Notes: generated from the letters alone by a model not told the origin. 64,000 bases of DNA from Jonesia quinghaiensis DSM 15701 (GCF_000423205.1 NZ_AUHN01000010.1:62001-126000), one strand, 5' to 3'; positions 26,382-37,924 are shown, counted from the first letter of the stretch. Made by a program: numbers and translations.

Positions 26382-26767
26382 CCCGTCAGCGTCAATCCAT
26401 CGCCGACATGCTGGCTGCGACCAGTGACTTCAAATCCGCACAACAACTCCATGACCTACTGCGTGAACGCGGTGAACCCGCAGGCTTAGCGACCGTTTAC
26501 CGTACGTTACAAAACCTAGCCGACGCGGGCGAACTAGATGTTCTGCGCACCGAAGACGGTGAAATGTTGTTCCGTCAATGTGAACGCGGAGAACACCACC
26601 ATCACCTGGTCTGCCGTTCCTGCGGAAAAACGGTAGAGATCGATGGCCCAACAGTCGAAGACTGGGCAACACGCGTTGGCCGAGCCCACGGATTCAGCTC
26701 AATCGAACACACCATTGAGCTATTTGGCACCTGCGAAGAGTGCGCTGCTCGCCCGGCCTCGTCATGA
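26369..26767 (+). CDS. zur: Fur-family regulator, Zur
   Basis: Zinc-responsive repressor. 132 residues: an N-terminal winged helix (TRQRQSIADMLAATSDFKSA ... GLATVYRTLQNLADAGE), then a zinc-rich dimer domain with HHHH (76-79), CRSCG (Cys82, Cys85) and CEEC (Cys122, Cys125). The pair of CxxC motifs is the structural zinc site. It is the last gene of the operon it most likely controls and overlaps znuB by 13 bp, so Zur rather than Fur or PerR is the natural reading. Confidence 0.92.
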   Translation: MQRMTRQRQSIADMLAATSDFKSAQQLHDLLRERGEPAGLATVYRTLQNLADAGELDVLRTEDGEMLFRQCERGEHHHHLVCRSCGKTVEIDGPTVEDWATRVGRAHGFSSIEHTIELFGTCEECAARPASS

Positions 26768-26868
26768 CGCCACACTAAATGCGGGATCGCCAGAACCCGG
26801 CTGGTTCTCATGACGGGAGTTGTGTCACACACCGGCCCCACATGGCCGAGCAAGGGTAACCTAATAAG

Positions 26869-27420
26869 GTGCCTCAACCCGCAGCCGATGCGCCGTTCCT
26901 TGAACTTTTCCTCTTCTTCTTTGGAATAGTTTTTGTCCGCACCCAAGTCACCTACTGGCTAGCACGCGCCGTCGCTCACCAGGCCGTCAAGCGCGCCGAC
27001 TCACGCACACCCCGATTGAAGCGACTCACAGCATGGATGTCCCGCGACTCCACACAACGTGGAGTGCTCACTGTCCAACGATGGGGGCCACTTGCTGTAT
27101 TTGCCTCATTTTTCATGACGGGCACAAAAACAGTGATCAATTCAGGCGCCGGGCTCATCAAGATGCCCTTCGCCCTGTACCTGCCCACCATGGCACTCGG
27201 CTGCATCGCCCACGCACTCATTTACGCACTCGTCGGGTGGGCAGCGTGGACAGCAGCGTTACAAGCGGCTGCAGGGTCACCACAGGGGCTTAGCCTACTT
27301 CTCATCACTATTACTGCCGTGGCAACTGGGCTCTACGTTCACCGCCGCAAGCGAAGGAAAACGGCAGCAGCGGTGTCTTCTGCGCTGCCACACAACGACT
27401 CGCCCCACCAAGCACCGTAG
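26869..27420 (+). CDS. VTT/DedA-like membrane protein
   Basis: 183-residue membrane protein with three or four hydrophobic stretches (FLELFLFFFGIVFVRTQ; GPLAVFASFFMTGTKTVIN; ALYLPTMALGCIAHALIYAL; LSLLLITITAVATGLYV). The RWGP...GTKTVINSGAGLIKMPF segment resembles the conserved core of the VTT/DedA superfamily, which includes lipid scramblases. The basic C-terminus RRKRRK is cytoplasmic. GTG start with no ribosome site and a TAATAA just ahead, so possibly leaderless. Substrate unknown. Confidence 0.65.
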   Translation: MPQPAADAPFLELFLFFFGIVFVRTQVTYWLARAVAHQAVKRADSRTPRLKRLTAWMSRDSTQRGVLTVQRWGPLAVFASFFMTGTKTVINSGAGLIKMPFALYLPTMALGCIAHALIYALVGWAAWTAALQAAAGSPQGLSLLLITITAVATGLYVHRRKRRKTAAAVSSALPHNDSPHQAP

Positions 27421-27445
27421 CCCTTGGCGGGACTGAGCACTGACA

Positions 27446-28234
27446 TCACGACGTTGTGATCGGTTTTGGTTTATCCACAGCACCACCGTAGCGGCGGTCC
27501 CTCCGCGCATACTGCTCAACCGCCCGCCACAGTGAGCGACGGTCGAAATCTGGCCACAGTTCATTCATGAAAACCAACTCGGCATAGGCTGATTGCCACA
27601 ACATGAAGTTCGATGTTCGTTGCTCACCAGATGACCGAATGAACAGATCAACATCAGGTAAATCTGGTTCATCAAGGTACCGGGCGATAGTTTTCTCAGA
27701 AATTCGGTCCGGTTTGACCCGACCAGCCGCAACATCTGCAGCGATAGCAGACACCGCATCGGCAATCTCAGCCCGCCCACCATAATTCACACACATATTG
27801 AGCGTGCACACAGTGTTTTGGCGCGTTAACTCCTCGGCGTCACGTAATTCCCGGATGACTGACGGCCACAGTCGCTTCGACCGACCAGACCACCGAACCC
27901 TTATGCCCCACTCATTCATAGTGTCACGGCGGCGGCGAAGAACATCTTTATTGAACCCCATGAGGAACCGGACTTCGTCTGGTGAACGCTTCCAGTTTTC
28001 TGTGGAAAACGCATACACCGACACGTGACGAATACCGATCTCAATGGCACCAGCCATGACATCAAGCAGAGCAGCCTCCCCCGCTTTGTGGCCTTCCGTG
28101 CGCGAAAGGCCACGCTCATTTGCCCACCGTCCATTACCATCCATAACAATCGCCACATGTTGCGGAACGAATTGGCGCGGGATCGAGGGAACCCGCTCTC
28201 CGGAGGGGTGCGGTGGAGGAGCAATAGGGCTCAC
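27446..28234 (-). CDS. uppS: Isoprenyl transferase (polyprenyl diphosphate synthase) UppS
   Basis: Makes the long-chain cis-polyprenyl diphosphate that carries cell-wall precursors. 262 residues from the GTG at 28234, one base after the recO stop and preceded by ggaaagg; the frame is open to 28303 but that would overlap recO by 68 bp. Catalytic Asp32 is in [33 protein letters not shown] and the C-terminal [20 protein letters not shown] are the other family blocks. Chain length (C50 or C55) cannot be read from sequence. Confidence 0.94.
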   Translation of the reverse strand: MSPIAPPPHPSGERVPSIPRQFVPQHVAIVMDGNGRWANERGLSRTEGHKAGEAALLDVMAGAIEIGIRHVSVYAFSTENWKRSPDEVRFLMGFNKDVLRRRRDTMNEWGIRVRWSGRSKRLWPSVIRELRDAEELTRQNTVCTLNMCVNYGGRAEIADAVSAIAADVAAGRVKPDRISEKTIARYLDEPDLPDVDLFIRSSGEQRTSNFMLWQSAYAELVFMNELWPDFDRRSLWRAVEQYARRDRRYGGAVDKPKPITTS

Positions 28235-28235
28235 A

Positions 28236-28967
28236 TCAGGGCCTTTCCACGAGACGAAGCGCACGAATAGTGCGTTCAAGATGGTATTGAGTAAACGCAG
28301 CAATCAGTCCGCTCGCTTCACGCTGGCTGCGTTCAGGCGACGCCAAAACAATCGGCCAGTCGCCGCTCAGCAAAGCTGCCATATGCGCGAACGTTTGTGG
28401 TGCAGGTGACGCCGCACCTGGTGGACGACACGCCCCACAGACGGCGCCTCCCGAGGCGACCGCATACGAGGTGTGCGGTCCAGGTGCACCACACTGCGCA
28501 CACACATCAAAGGAAGGAGCGTAGCCGGCCACTGCAAAAGAGCGCAGCAAGTACGAGTCAAGAACGAGCTCAGCAGGATAGTGACCCAATGACAACGCCC
28601 GCAATGCCCCGGCAGCAAGCCAAAATTGTTGGACCGCAGGCTCACGTTCCGCGACTGTTAAACGGTCTGCCGTTTCCACGATGGCACTCGCTGCGGTGTA
28701 GCGGCCATAGTCTGCGCAGATTTCTTTTGCGTAAGCGCCAATCGTGTCAACCTGCGTGACCATGTCGAAGGTGCGGCCCTCATTGAGTTGAATATCAATG
28801 TGCATGAACGGTTCCAGGCGGGCCCCAAATTTTGAGCCGGTACGCCGGACGCCTTTTCCTACAGCCCGCACCTTGCCATGTTCGCGCGTGAGGAGCGTGA
28901 TAATACGATCCGCCTCACCCAGTTTCTGGGCGCGCAGCACAAGTGCATCATCACGGTAAAGGGGCAT
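28236..28967 (-). CDS. recO: DNA repair protein RecO
   Basis: Loads RecA on gapped DNA with RecF/RecR and anneals strands. 243 residues from the ATG at 28967 ([20 protein letters not shown], the standard family start); the longer frame to 29024 has no support. The N-terminal OB fold continues to about 80, then a helical domain with a zinc ribbon (CAQC ... CGAC). Second gene of leuA-recO-uppS: 63 bp after leuA and directly coupled to uppS. Confidence 0.92.
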   Translation of the reverse strand: MPLYRDDALVLRAQKLGEADRIITLLTREHGKVRAVGKGVRRTGSKFGARLEPFMHIDIQLNEGRTFDMVTQVDTIGAYAKEICADYGRYTAASAIVETADRLTVAEREPAVQQFWLAAGALRALSLGHYPAELVLDSYLLRSFAVAGYAPSFDVCAQCGAPGPHTSYAVASGGAVCGACRPPGAASPAPQTFAHMAALLSGDWPIVLASPERSQREASGLIAAFTQYHLERTIRALRLVERP

Positions 28968-29030
28968 AGTTCTATTGTCCCCCATGGGGGCGGCAGTGCC
29001 GCACCCCCATGAGTAGACCTTCACACAATG

Positions 29031-30900
<1,870 letters not shown>

Positions 30901-31010
30901 AAGAAGAAGGGTGACTTGCATGTCGCTGTCCACGTTGTCCACTGTACAACGACTCCCCCCGAGTCGCTTACGGTGTTTCAGAGAACGAACACCGCCGTAC
31001 AACGACGTGC

Positions 31011-31037
31011 GGCCTCTACCTGAAAGAGGTAGAGGCC
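31011..31037. terminator. Stem-loop between the LRV gene and the leuA promoter region
   Basis: Perfect 11-bp stem ggcctctacct/aggtagaggcc with a gaaag loop, 50 bp past the stop of the 31087-33123 gene. No T-run on the minus strand. It probably separates that gene from leuA. The rest of the 295-bp gap holds the leu leader and a smaller hairpin cggtgtt/aacaccg (30971-30993). Confidence 0.6.
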
Positions 31038-31086
31038 ACACATAGTTCAGGGTCACTGCATGACAACTGAACTTTCACTCAACAGA

Positions 31087-33123
31087 TCACAGAGCGCCGA
31101 GGTACTGGGTCAACACTCCCATGTTGTCCATCCACCACTGCTCATCCGTGAGATTTCCTTCGGTCTGCAGGCGCAGCACGTTTGACGCGAGGATTCCCAT
31201 CGAATCAGCGGATGACTGACCTGAGGAGATAGCCCAGCCTTCAGACTCTTTTCGAGCGACAAGTCGCAGTTCATCAAGGCCGAGTTCTTCGAACGCAGGT
31301 ACGTCCTTGATGCATACGCTGACTGTCATCACATCAGCTTTCACACCAACACATTCACTGGAAAGGTCCAATGCAATTGAGGTGCCCTCAACCTGTCCGT
31401 CAATGGTCAATGAATCGAGTTTCAGGTAAGCGGTGTCGCCTTCTTGACGATCTACAGAAAATGCTGCGCCTGACACAGTGAATTCGTTGAAGATAGCTTC
31501 GATTTCCTGTAAGTCCGCGTCTGCTAAGCCAAGGTCAGGCTGAATCACACCAGTGCGGCGTTCTGCAGTGACGTAGTGAGAGGACAACCCTGCAAAGTCA
31601 AAGGTCTTCACGGAGTCAAACGCCGACGCCACAAGATCTGTTGCCGCCTGCTCGGGGCTGTCTGCGTATGAGGGCTCTGGAACCTTGGAGAAGTCGGCCT
31701 CGACACCAATCATTGCGCCTTGCAGATCAACTATGGTCAGGCTTGGGCTGATGTACCAGCCATTGCCTTCTTTCACGGCAATCAAAGCGAACGTTATGTC
31801 TTCTTGAGGGCCTGTTTCGGTGTTACCAAGGCTGTCAAGGAGTCCATCAAGTGGTGAAGATGGACCGGATCCAAAGGAGTCATCGGTTCCCCACGGGTCA
31901 TCAGACGTAGAACCAGATCCAAAGTCAGAACCTGCTGAACCAGTCCCGTATAGCGACTCGTAGAGTTCGGCGATTTCTTCATCGGTGAGGATGCCTTTGT
32001 ACAACTCAGCGAAGTCTTCTTCCGACATCGCATAGTCGTTGGGGTCGCTTGTGGAGGAGTCACTACCGAAGGGATCAGTTGAGGTGTCTGAACCGGACAG
32101 ATCGGATCCGAATGGGTTGTCTCCCAAGTCAGATTCGAGACCGTCAAGACCAGAGTTCAGCGCTTCAGCAGGAATGACCAGGTCTTGTGCGGAGAACTCA
32201 ACCGGGAAAGCATCCTTGGCAGCGGTCTCAAGCTCTGTAGCAACCTCGTCCGTTGACGGGAACTGTCCGCCAGCTTCAGTGATGATGTCACCGAGCGGTG
32301 AACTTTCTACATCAGCGAAAATCTCATTAATCGCTGCTGACATTTTGGCATCATCAACGTCAAGAGTGAAGTCACCAGTGGATAGTTCCACTCGGGCGTA
32401 GTCTTCTGTGAGTTCCTCGACGGAGAACGTGACATTGTCCGCAGTGAGATTGAATGAACGGTAGAGATCGAGGAGGTCATCTCCGAACTCTTCGGTGCCC
32501 GTCTGTTCATCAATGTGTGAAGAGAACTGCTCCATAACATCGGCCGTGTATTCGCGATCGATGGGCGACAGTGATTCATACAGGGCAACATCATCGGACT
32601 CGGTCAGTGCATCCATGAGTTGCTGAGCAGCAGCCTCGGGACTTTCTGCGCCACCCATCTTGGAGAACACGAAGTGGTTCAGCGCGAAGGCGCCAGCGCC
32701 GACAACAGCAAGTGCACCAACACCCACGCCAATCCAGAGGCCACGTCGGCTCTTCTTCGTAGGAGCATCTCCTGGAGCGGCCTCGGGGGACGGTGCAAAT
32801 TCTGGACCAGGAACCTGACCGGTAGGCATTGGAACAGGAGGAAGATTTTCCTGCTGAGCGGAAGCAACAGTTGGTGCAGCAGCCTGCTGCTGCGGCTGAG
32901 GCACTGGTGCCGCCTCAAGTGGCGTAGAAGTGCGTGAGGCGAGCGCTTCGTTCACAGCTGGGTCGCCCAACTGCCCTAGCCATGTCACTAAGTCTGGGTA
33001 GGTGGAAGGATTGCGTGCAATCGCTGGCCGCAGGTCAGGCCGGTGCATGGCGATGTCCTGCAAAGTTACGCCAGGTGTTGTCGGATCGAGCGCTTGTTCA
33101 AGTGTGTAATCTTCAGGTTTCAT
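31087..33123 (-). CDS. LRV-module membrane-anchored protein, unknown function
   Basis: 678 residues. An N-terminal LRV-like module (5-66, YTLEQALDPTTP ... DLRPAIARNPSTYPDLVTWL) is followed by a Pro/Gln/Ala linker (67-125), one membrane helix (129-149) and a long outside part. Outside, SPEAAAQQLMDAL (161-173) and SPEQAATDLVASA (489-501) begin two related folded units, with a Ser/Asp/Gly-rich low-complexity acidic stretch between (about 325-440). Cytoplasmic N-terminus and surface C-terminus are inferred from the positive residues (KKSRR) before the helix. The module also ends the neighbouring protein at 33248-35158. Function unknown. Confidence 0.8.
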   Translation of the reverse strand: MKPEDYTLEQALDPTTPGVTLQDIAMHRPDLRPAIARNPSTYPDLVTWLGQLGDPAVNEALASRTSTPLEAAPVPQPQQQAAAPTVASAQQENLPPVPMPTGQVPGPEFAPSPEAAPGDAPTKKSRRGLWIGVGVGALAVVGAGAFALNHFVFSKMGGAESPEAAAQQLMDALTESDDVALYESLSPIDREYTADVMEQFSSHIDEQTGTEEFGDDLLDLYRSFNLTADNVTFSVEELTEDYARVELSTGDFTLDVDDAKMSAAINEIFADVESSPLGDIITEAGGQFPSTDEVATELETAAKDAFPVEFSAQDLVIPAEALNSGLDGLESDLGDNPFGSDLSGSDTSTDPFGSDSSTSDPNDYAMSEEDFAELYKGILTDEEIAELYESLYGTGSAGSDFGSGSTSDDPWGTDDSFGSGPSSPLDGLLDSLGNTETGPQEDITFALIAVKEGNGWYISPSLTIVDLQGAMIGVEADFSKVPEPSYADSPEQAATDLVASAFDSVKTFDFAGLSSHYVTAERRTGVIQPDLGLADADLQEIEAIFNEFTVSGAAFSVDRQEGDTAYLKLDSLTIDGQVEGTSIALDLSSECVGVKADVMTVSVCIKDVPAFEELGLDELRLVARKESEGWAISSGQSSADSMGILASNVLRLQTEGNLTDEQWWMDNMGVLTQYLGAL

Positions 33124-33198
33124 GATGTCCCTTGTTGTGGGGTAGACCGGAACAGACTACAGGCAATACCCTACCGAGCGGCATTGTTTTACATACAA

Positions 33199-33232
33199 AT
33201 TGAGGGACGCCATTGGTTGGCGCCCCTCAATG
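33199..33232 (-). terminator. Terminator after the polytopic LRV gene
   Basis: Stem attgaggg-acgcca/tggcgc-ccctcaat around a ttgg centre, with one internal mismatch, 16 bp past the stop of the 33248-35158 gene; on the minus strand it is followed by ttg. It separates the two LRV-module genes into different transcripts or reduces read-through. Confidence 0.65.
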
Positions 33233-33247
33233 ACATTCAATGTTCAA

Positions 33248-35158
33248 CTACTTAGCTGATGTTCCTCGTCGCGCTAGTGCCGCGTCAATGTCGGGGTCAC
33301 CGACACTTGCGAGCCACTGCAAAAGAGCCTCGTATGTTGCCGGGTTCGCGGCAAGGGCCGGTCGCAGTTCAGGGGCGACCTCCGCAATCCTCGCCAGCAC
33401 TACTGGATCAGTTGAAGGGTCTTGCGCCTGCTCCCACGTGTAGGAATGCGCATCTGCAACGGGTGCAGACTGAGCCACCGAAAGCACCTCTTCACGGGTC
33501 AACGACTGAGTATCGGCAGTGTTTGGCCGACTGTCATCAACGGAGGGTGGCGAGTGTGGCGAAACTGGCCGCATCACCGCAGTACTGTCCACAGGTGTTC
33601 CTTGATCTGTTCCTGATGAACGTGGCATCACTTGGGTTCCGTGAGCTGATTGCCGCGACGGGGAACTAGTCCCCACTGACGCAGCAGGCGATTGGGTCCC
33701 GTGCCCCGCAGTGGTTGGCTGGTGCGCGCTGGCAACGGTGGGGTGCTCCTGTGATGTGCTATATGCAGTGGCCACATGTGCTTCAGGTTGTTGTGCTGGC
33801 GCAACACTTGGGAGCATTCTTTCAGACCACGTGTAGGCATCGGCGTTTACCGGACGCTGGGCAGCGCCACTGCGGAAGTACTCACGCGCACCTGCGTGGC
33901 CAAATACCGCGATTAAGCCCAGTACTGGGAACACGAGAATGAACATCAAGTGGGCTAGTGACATCCCCCAACCCTGTGGCGATGCATTCGCTAGCACTAC
34001 ACCACCGATCAAACTCACCGCGAGCGCAATGATTATTGCTGGACGCGCTGCGGCGCCTTTGGCGCGCAGCGACCGCAGCGCTAGCGCGCCTGCTGCGAGA
34101 ACTGCACCAGCTCCAACGATTACTTGGACCAGTTGGCCCGCACCTTGATCCTGTCCCAAAGACTCGCCAGAAATGGTAAAGACAAGAACATAAATGAGCA
34201 GGTACCCAGCCGCCCACCACACAAGAACTCCAAGAAGACCGGTAATCTCCTCGATGTTCACTGCAGGCTCTTCACGGCGAGTTGTGCGACGTTCCCAAGC
34301 TGGGGAGGAAATCAACGCTGCTACTGCTGGAAGGAAGAGGAAAAACACACCGTATATGAGTGACATGGGCAGAATTCCACCAGGGAAGATCATGTCCACG
34401 GCGAGGTCTGACGGCAGTGAATTTGTTGCCGGTTCAGCGAAATGCGCAAGTACTAGCCACGAAACACCCACCGCGATAACGACACGACGCCAACCAGCTG
34501 AAAAACGCACTGCAGCAAGTACAAATGGTGCAACCGCAATGGCCAGAGCAATCACCAACGCCAGAATGAACACTGTTTTGATGTCACCAGACACTCCCTC
34601 AGTCATCGCACTGACGATGAGAGTCAACAGGCCCAGAGCGACCACGCCACCCAGGGCAATGATCACGGCTAGCCTGACATTTTGCGTTGGCCCCGTGTCT
34701 TTATCGATCGGCCCCAACTCACTGGCACGAGTTTGAGCAGCGAGTGCTGTTCCCACTCCTGCGAAGAGGAAAGCAAGACCAAAGAGAGTTAACTCATCAA
34801 CAAGGAGGGCGTCAATAACAGCCCACACGACAAATCCAACAAACGGAACTGCACTCAGCCTGCGCACGATCCTCGTTGTGGCGACCGTCCAACCACCAGG
34901 TAGCACGCCTAACCGAGCGAGATACGGCAGTGTCAACACCAGGAAGGAAACGACCACAGCGAGCAGGAACGCTGGCATTTCACCGCCTGTGTGTGACCCA
35001 TCCTGGCGGGCCAGAAGCGGCGCAGCGAGCGAAAGACCCAAGGTGACAACTGCCACCGCGTCTCTGACATAGTCACTTTCAGGTATTGAGGCGAATGACT
35101 CTTTGAGCCTCCGCGGCTCGGCCGAGGTCATTTCGGCGGTTAGTCCGGGTGTACTCAT
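33248..35158 (-). CDS. Polytopic membrane protein with C-terminal LRV-like module (DUF7937-like)
   Basis: 636 residues. The N-terminal two-thirds has about ten to twelve membrane helices, starting after SDYVRDAVAVVTLGLSLAAP (29-48). A Ser/Thr/Gln/Pro-rich cytoplasmic linker (about 430-560) leads to a C-terminal LRV-like module (SYTWEQAQDPST ... ELRPALAANPATYEALLQWL). This module is about half identical to the N-terminal module of the next gene. A shorter echo, AYTWSERML, precedes the linker. ATG with caggaac upstream. The DUF7937 label is from memory of the N-terminal pattern. Function unknown. Confidence 0.75.
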   Translation of the reverse strand: MSTPGLTAEMTSAEPRRLKESFASIPESDYVRDAVAVVTLGLSLAAPLLARQDGSHTGGEMPAFLLAVVVSFLVLTLPYLARLGVLPGGWTVATTRIVRRLSAVPFVGFVVWAVIDALLVDELTLFGLAFLFAGVGTALAAQTRASELGPIDKDTGPTQNVRLAVIIALGGVVALGLLTLIVSAMTEGVSGDIKTVFILALVIALAIAVAPFVLAAVRFSAGWRRVVIAVGVSWLVLAHFAEPATNSLPSDLAVDMIFPGGILPMSLIYGVFFLFLPAVAALISSPAWERRTTRREEPAVNIEEITGLLGVLVWWAAGYLLIYVLVFTISGESLGQDQGAGQLVQVIVGAGAVLAAGALALRSLRAKGAAARPAIIIALAVSLIGGVVLANASPQGWGMSLAHLMFILVFPVLGLIAVFGHAGAREYFRSGAAQRPVNADAYTWSERMLPSVAPAQQPEAHVATAYSTSQEHPTVASAHQPTTAGHGTQSPAASVGTSSPSRQSAHGTQVMPRSSGTDQGTPVDSTAVMRPVSPHSPPSVDDSRPNTADTQSLTREEVLSVAQSAPVADAHSYTWEQAQDPSTDPVVLARIAEVAPELRPALAANPATYEALLQWLASVGDPDIDAALARRGTSAK

Positions 35159-35225
35159 CAGTGTTCCTGCCTTCGTTCAGAGTGCTGGATCGAGGTCGTG
35201 ACGCTGGTTGTGCGGACTGTGCGCC

Positions 35226-36152
35226 TCAGAAACCTAGTTTGTGCAGCAGCTTTGGATCGCGTTGCCAGTCCTTTGCCACTTTGACTCGTAGATCAAGATA
35301 CACACGGCAACCCAAGAGTGCTTCGATTCCCACACGGGCTTGACTACCCACCTTGCGTAGTCGAGTGCCCTGTTTACCGATAATGATCCCCTTTTGGGAA
35401 TCACGCTCGACGAAAATCGAGGCGTGGATGGTCAGATAGGGCTTGCCTTGACGTTCCTCTTCGATCATTTCCTCAACGATGACCGCTAACGAGTGCGGCA
35501 ACTCATCGCGAACTCCTTCAATCGCGGCTTCGCGAACAAGCTCAGCGATCATGACCGATTCGGGTTCATCAGTTAGCTCACCGTCAAGATAGAACTCTCC
35601 ACCCTCAGGCATATATGACACCAACAGGTCAGTCAATTCTGTGACCTGGTAACCGCCGACCGCCGATACTGGAATGATTTCTTGAAACTCCATGAGCGTT
35701 GAGACGTCAAGCAGATGTTGCGCTAGCGCTTCTTTCGACACGAGGTCTGCTTTTGTCACAGCGGCGATGACCGGCGTCTTCACGCGGCGCTCATTGAGTT
35801 TCTCCAGCTGAGCAGTGATGAAGCGGTCCCCTGGTCCAACTTTTTGGTCTGCTGGCAGGCAGAACACGATGACGTCAACTTCACTGAGGGTGGACTGCAC
35901 AAGGTCGTTGAGTCGCTCACCAAGGAGTGTACGTGGGCGGTGAAGCCCAGGGGTGTCCACCAAGATGAGTTGAGCGTCAGGCCGGTGCACGATCCCGCGA
36001 ATAGTGTGGCGGGTAGTTTGCGGTTTGCTCGTGGTGATGGCGATTTTCTGCCCCACTAAGGCATTCGTCAAGGTCGATTTTCCAGCGTTGGGCCGCCCGA
36101 CAAGGCACGCGAAACCTGAACGGTGTTCTGGCTGTTGAGGTGAGGTGGTCAT
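35226..36152 (-). CDS. era: GTPase Era
   Basis: Essential GTPase that assists 16S rRNA folding and 30S assembly. 308 residues: G1 GRPNAGKS (19-26), G2 region with PQTTRHTIRG, G3 DTPG (66-69), G4 TKAD (133-136), and a C-terminal KH RNA-binding domain with HASIFVERDSQKGIIIGKQG (the GxxG-like GKQG loop). It overlaps the upstream CNNM gene by 4 bp (ATGA), so the two are translated together. Confidence 0.96.
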   Translation of the reverse strand: MTTSPQQPEHRSGFACLVGRPNAGKSTLTNALVGQKIAITTSKPQTTRHTIRGIVHRPDAQLILVDTPGLHRPRTLLGERLNDLVQSTLSEVDVIVFCLPADQKVGPGDRFITAQLEKLNERRVKTPVIAAVTKADLVSKEALAQHLLDVSTLMEFQEIIPVSAVGGYQVTELTDLLVSYMPEGGEFYLDGELTDEPESVMIAELVREAAIEGVRDELPHSLAVIVEEMIEEERQGKPYLTIHASIFVERDSQKGIIIGKQGTRLRKVGSQARVGIEALLGCRVYLDLRVKVAKDWQRDPKLLHKLGF

Positions 36153-37465
36153 AGTGTGCTCTCCTTGGAGTCGTGTGTCGCGCTCAACGATGCGTCGGCG
36201 TGGTCTGGCATAGTCTGTGCCGCAAGATCGCGCACTAGCACGGTAGCAAGTTGTTTTCTGCGCCCATGGAACGTGTCAGCGGTGATTTCAAGATCGAGAA
36301 TAGTCGTGTGAGAACCTGCAATGGGAATCATGCCCAGACCTTTAGCAAAAAGACCAGCGATCGTATCAACATCGGGGTCTTCTAAGCGTCGATCACACAG
36401 GTCACCAAGTTCGTCGAGCGTCATTCGGGCTGGCACCCGTAGCGCACCGTCTTGTGTCAGTTCAGTTTCCTGTGGGGCAACATCGTGCTCGTCAGTGAGA
36501 TCTCCAACGATCTCTTCGACGATATCCTCGATCGTCACGAGCCCAGCAATTCCACCATATTCGTCGACAATCATTGAGATATGTTGCGCCGACTCTTGCA
36601 TGTCCCTCAAGAGATCTGCCGCGTTTTTTGACTCTGGGAAAAATGCTATGGGTCGCATCAGATCAAACGCTGTTCGCGAATGAGGATCTGAGGAGTTCAG
36701 CAGCACCCTAGCGGTGTCTTTGAAGAACAACACACCTAGTACATCATCCGTCGAAGCACCCACCACGGGGATGCGTGAAAAGCCCGAACGGACAAATAAC
36801 CGTTGTGCTTTAAGCAGTGGTGTAGCAGCGTCAATGGTGACCATATCGGTACGCGGCACCATCACAGCTCGTGCTGTGGTTTCATGCAATTCAATAACGG
36901 AACGCAACATGTCACGGTCTTCGTCCTCGATCGCACGGGACTCGTCAACCCTGTCTACAAGCTCTCGCAACTGTTGTTCATCATCTTCACCGCCGCGCTC
37001 TTCCAGGTGTGGGGTGGGCGAAATCGCCCACTGAGTCAGTGCAGCAACAACCGTTAACAACCCAGAGAGAGCCCCAAGAACAACATCTGGGCGCCGGCTT
37101 CCCAACCGTCGAGGGCTCATACGGATGAGCACCAGAGAAATCAACGTTGATAAAGCGGCAGCTATCAAGACCACAAGCCACCACTCATCAAGAACCGCAG
37201 CAATAGAGACCGTGATGCACGCGGTAGCTATCATTTCAGCAGCAATGCGCATGAACGATAGTGCGTGCACGGTGCGCTCTGCATCCTGCGTCAGGCGCTG
37301 GATACGGTTGCCCGGCACTGGGCGGTCAGCCACCAACTGGGCGACTGTGGAACGCGTAATACGGTGAAGCGCAGCCTCCGAAGCAGAAAGCAACGCAGCA
37401 AGGATTAAACCGGCCAGAGCAAAAATGACCAGCAGAGCAACTGGGGCACCGTCAAGGAGATGCAT
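36149..37465 (-). CDS. CNNM/CorC-family membrane protein (hemolysin family)
   Basis: Probable Mg2+/Na+-type transporter or regulator. 438 residues: an N-terminal DUF21/CNNM membrane domain (about 5-150, four hydrophobic segments, with the SASEAALHR motif at 28-36), then two CBS domains (about 195-320, MVPRTDMVTIDAATPL ... SRIPVVGASTDDVLGVLF; IVDEYGGIAGLVTIEDIVEE) and a C-terminal CorC/HlyC domain. The old name hemolysin is not evidence of toxin activity. It lies between ybeY and era, the usual actinobacterial order. Confidence 0.9.
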   Translation of the reverse strand: MHLLDGAPVALLVIFALAGLILAALLSASEAALHRITRSTVAQLVADRPVPGNRIQRLTQDAERTVHALSFMRIAAEMIATACITVSIAAVLDEWWLVVLIAAALSTLISLVLIRMSPRRLGSRRPDVVLGALSGLLTVVAALTQWAISPTPHLEERGGEDDEQQLRELVDRVDESRAIEDEDRDMLRSVIELHETTARAVMVPRTDMVTIDAATPLLKAQRLFVRSGFSRIPVVGASTDDVLGVLFFKDTARVLLNSSDPHSRTAFDLMRPIAFFPESKNAADLLRDMQESAQHISMIVDEYGGIAGLVTIEDIVEEIVGDLTDEHDVAPQETELTQDGALRVPARMTLDELGDLCDRRLEDPDVDTIAGLFAKGLGMIPIAGSHTTILDLEITADTFHGRRKQLATVLVRDLAAQTMPDHADASLSATHDSKESTL

Positions 37466-37471
37466 CGTGAG

Positions 37472-37924
37472 TTATCTACTCGCTAAGAATGTGAGGAGAA
37501 GATGACGTTGCAGGGAGAACATTTCGCGTTCTTCTTGAGGCTCGGCGTGATCGTAACCCAGGAGGTGCAAGATGCCGTGTGTGGCAAGGAGGAGCATCTC
37601 TTCGATGTGTGAGTGCCCGGCCTGAACCGCCTGCTCTGCTGCGACGTCAGGGCAGATCACAATGTCGCCAAGGATGCCCTCGTCCGCGGGATTCTCCACT
37701 GATCCCGGCCGCAACTCATCCATAGGAAACGACAACACATCAGTTGGTCCAGGAATGTCCATCCACTGCACGTGAAGTTCAGAGATCGTGTCTGGGTCCA
37801 CGAACATGATGGATAGTTCGGTGCGTGGGTGAATGTGCATCGCTTCGAACACGTACTTCGCTAAGGCTGCGAACTCCGCCTCGTCGATAGAGACGTCAGA
37901 TTCGTTATTGACCTCAATGCTCAC
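37472..37924 (-). CDS. ybeY: Endoribonuclease YbeY
   Basis: Metal-dependent RNase needed for 16S rRNA 3' maturation and ribosome quality control. 150 residues with the H-x3-H-x5-H zinc motif at His116, His120 and His126 (HGILHLLGYDH) and the upstream block GPTDVLSFPMDE. GTG start with aggagg in the end of phoH; the stop codon of phoH (taa) is immediately followed by this start, so translation is coupled. Confidence 0.95.
   Translation of the reverse strand: MSIEVNNESDVSIDEAEFAALAKYVFEAMHIHPRTELSIMFVDPDTISELHVQWMDIPGPTDVLSFPMDELRPGSVENPADEGILGDIVICPDVAAEQAVQAGHSHIEEMLLLATHGILHLLGYDHAEPQEEREMFSLQRHLLLTFLASR

Noticed and set aside
26850-26872. TAACCTAA iron-box half-site before the VTT-family gene
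   Set aside because: Only the right half resembles the DtxR/IdeR consensus; the left half is unrelated, and there is no iron-linked function for the gene.
28235-28303. Longer uppS N-terminus overlapping recO by 68 bp
   Set aside because: The GTG at 28234 has a ribosome site right at the recO stop and gives the usual family start.
36149-37465. CNNM gene as a hemolysin toxin
   Set aside because: The name is historical; domains are DUF21 and CBS, as in ion-transport proteins.
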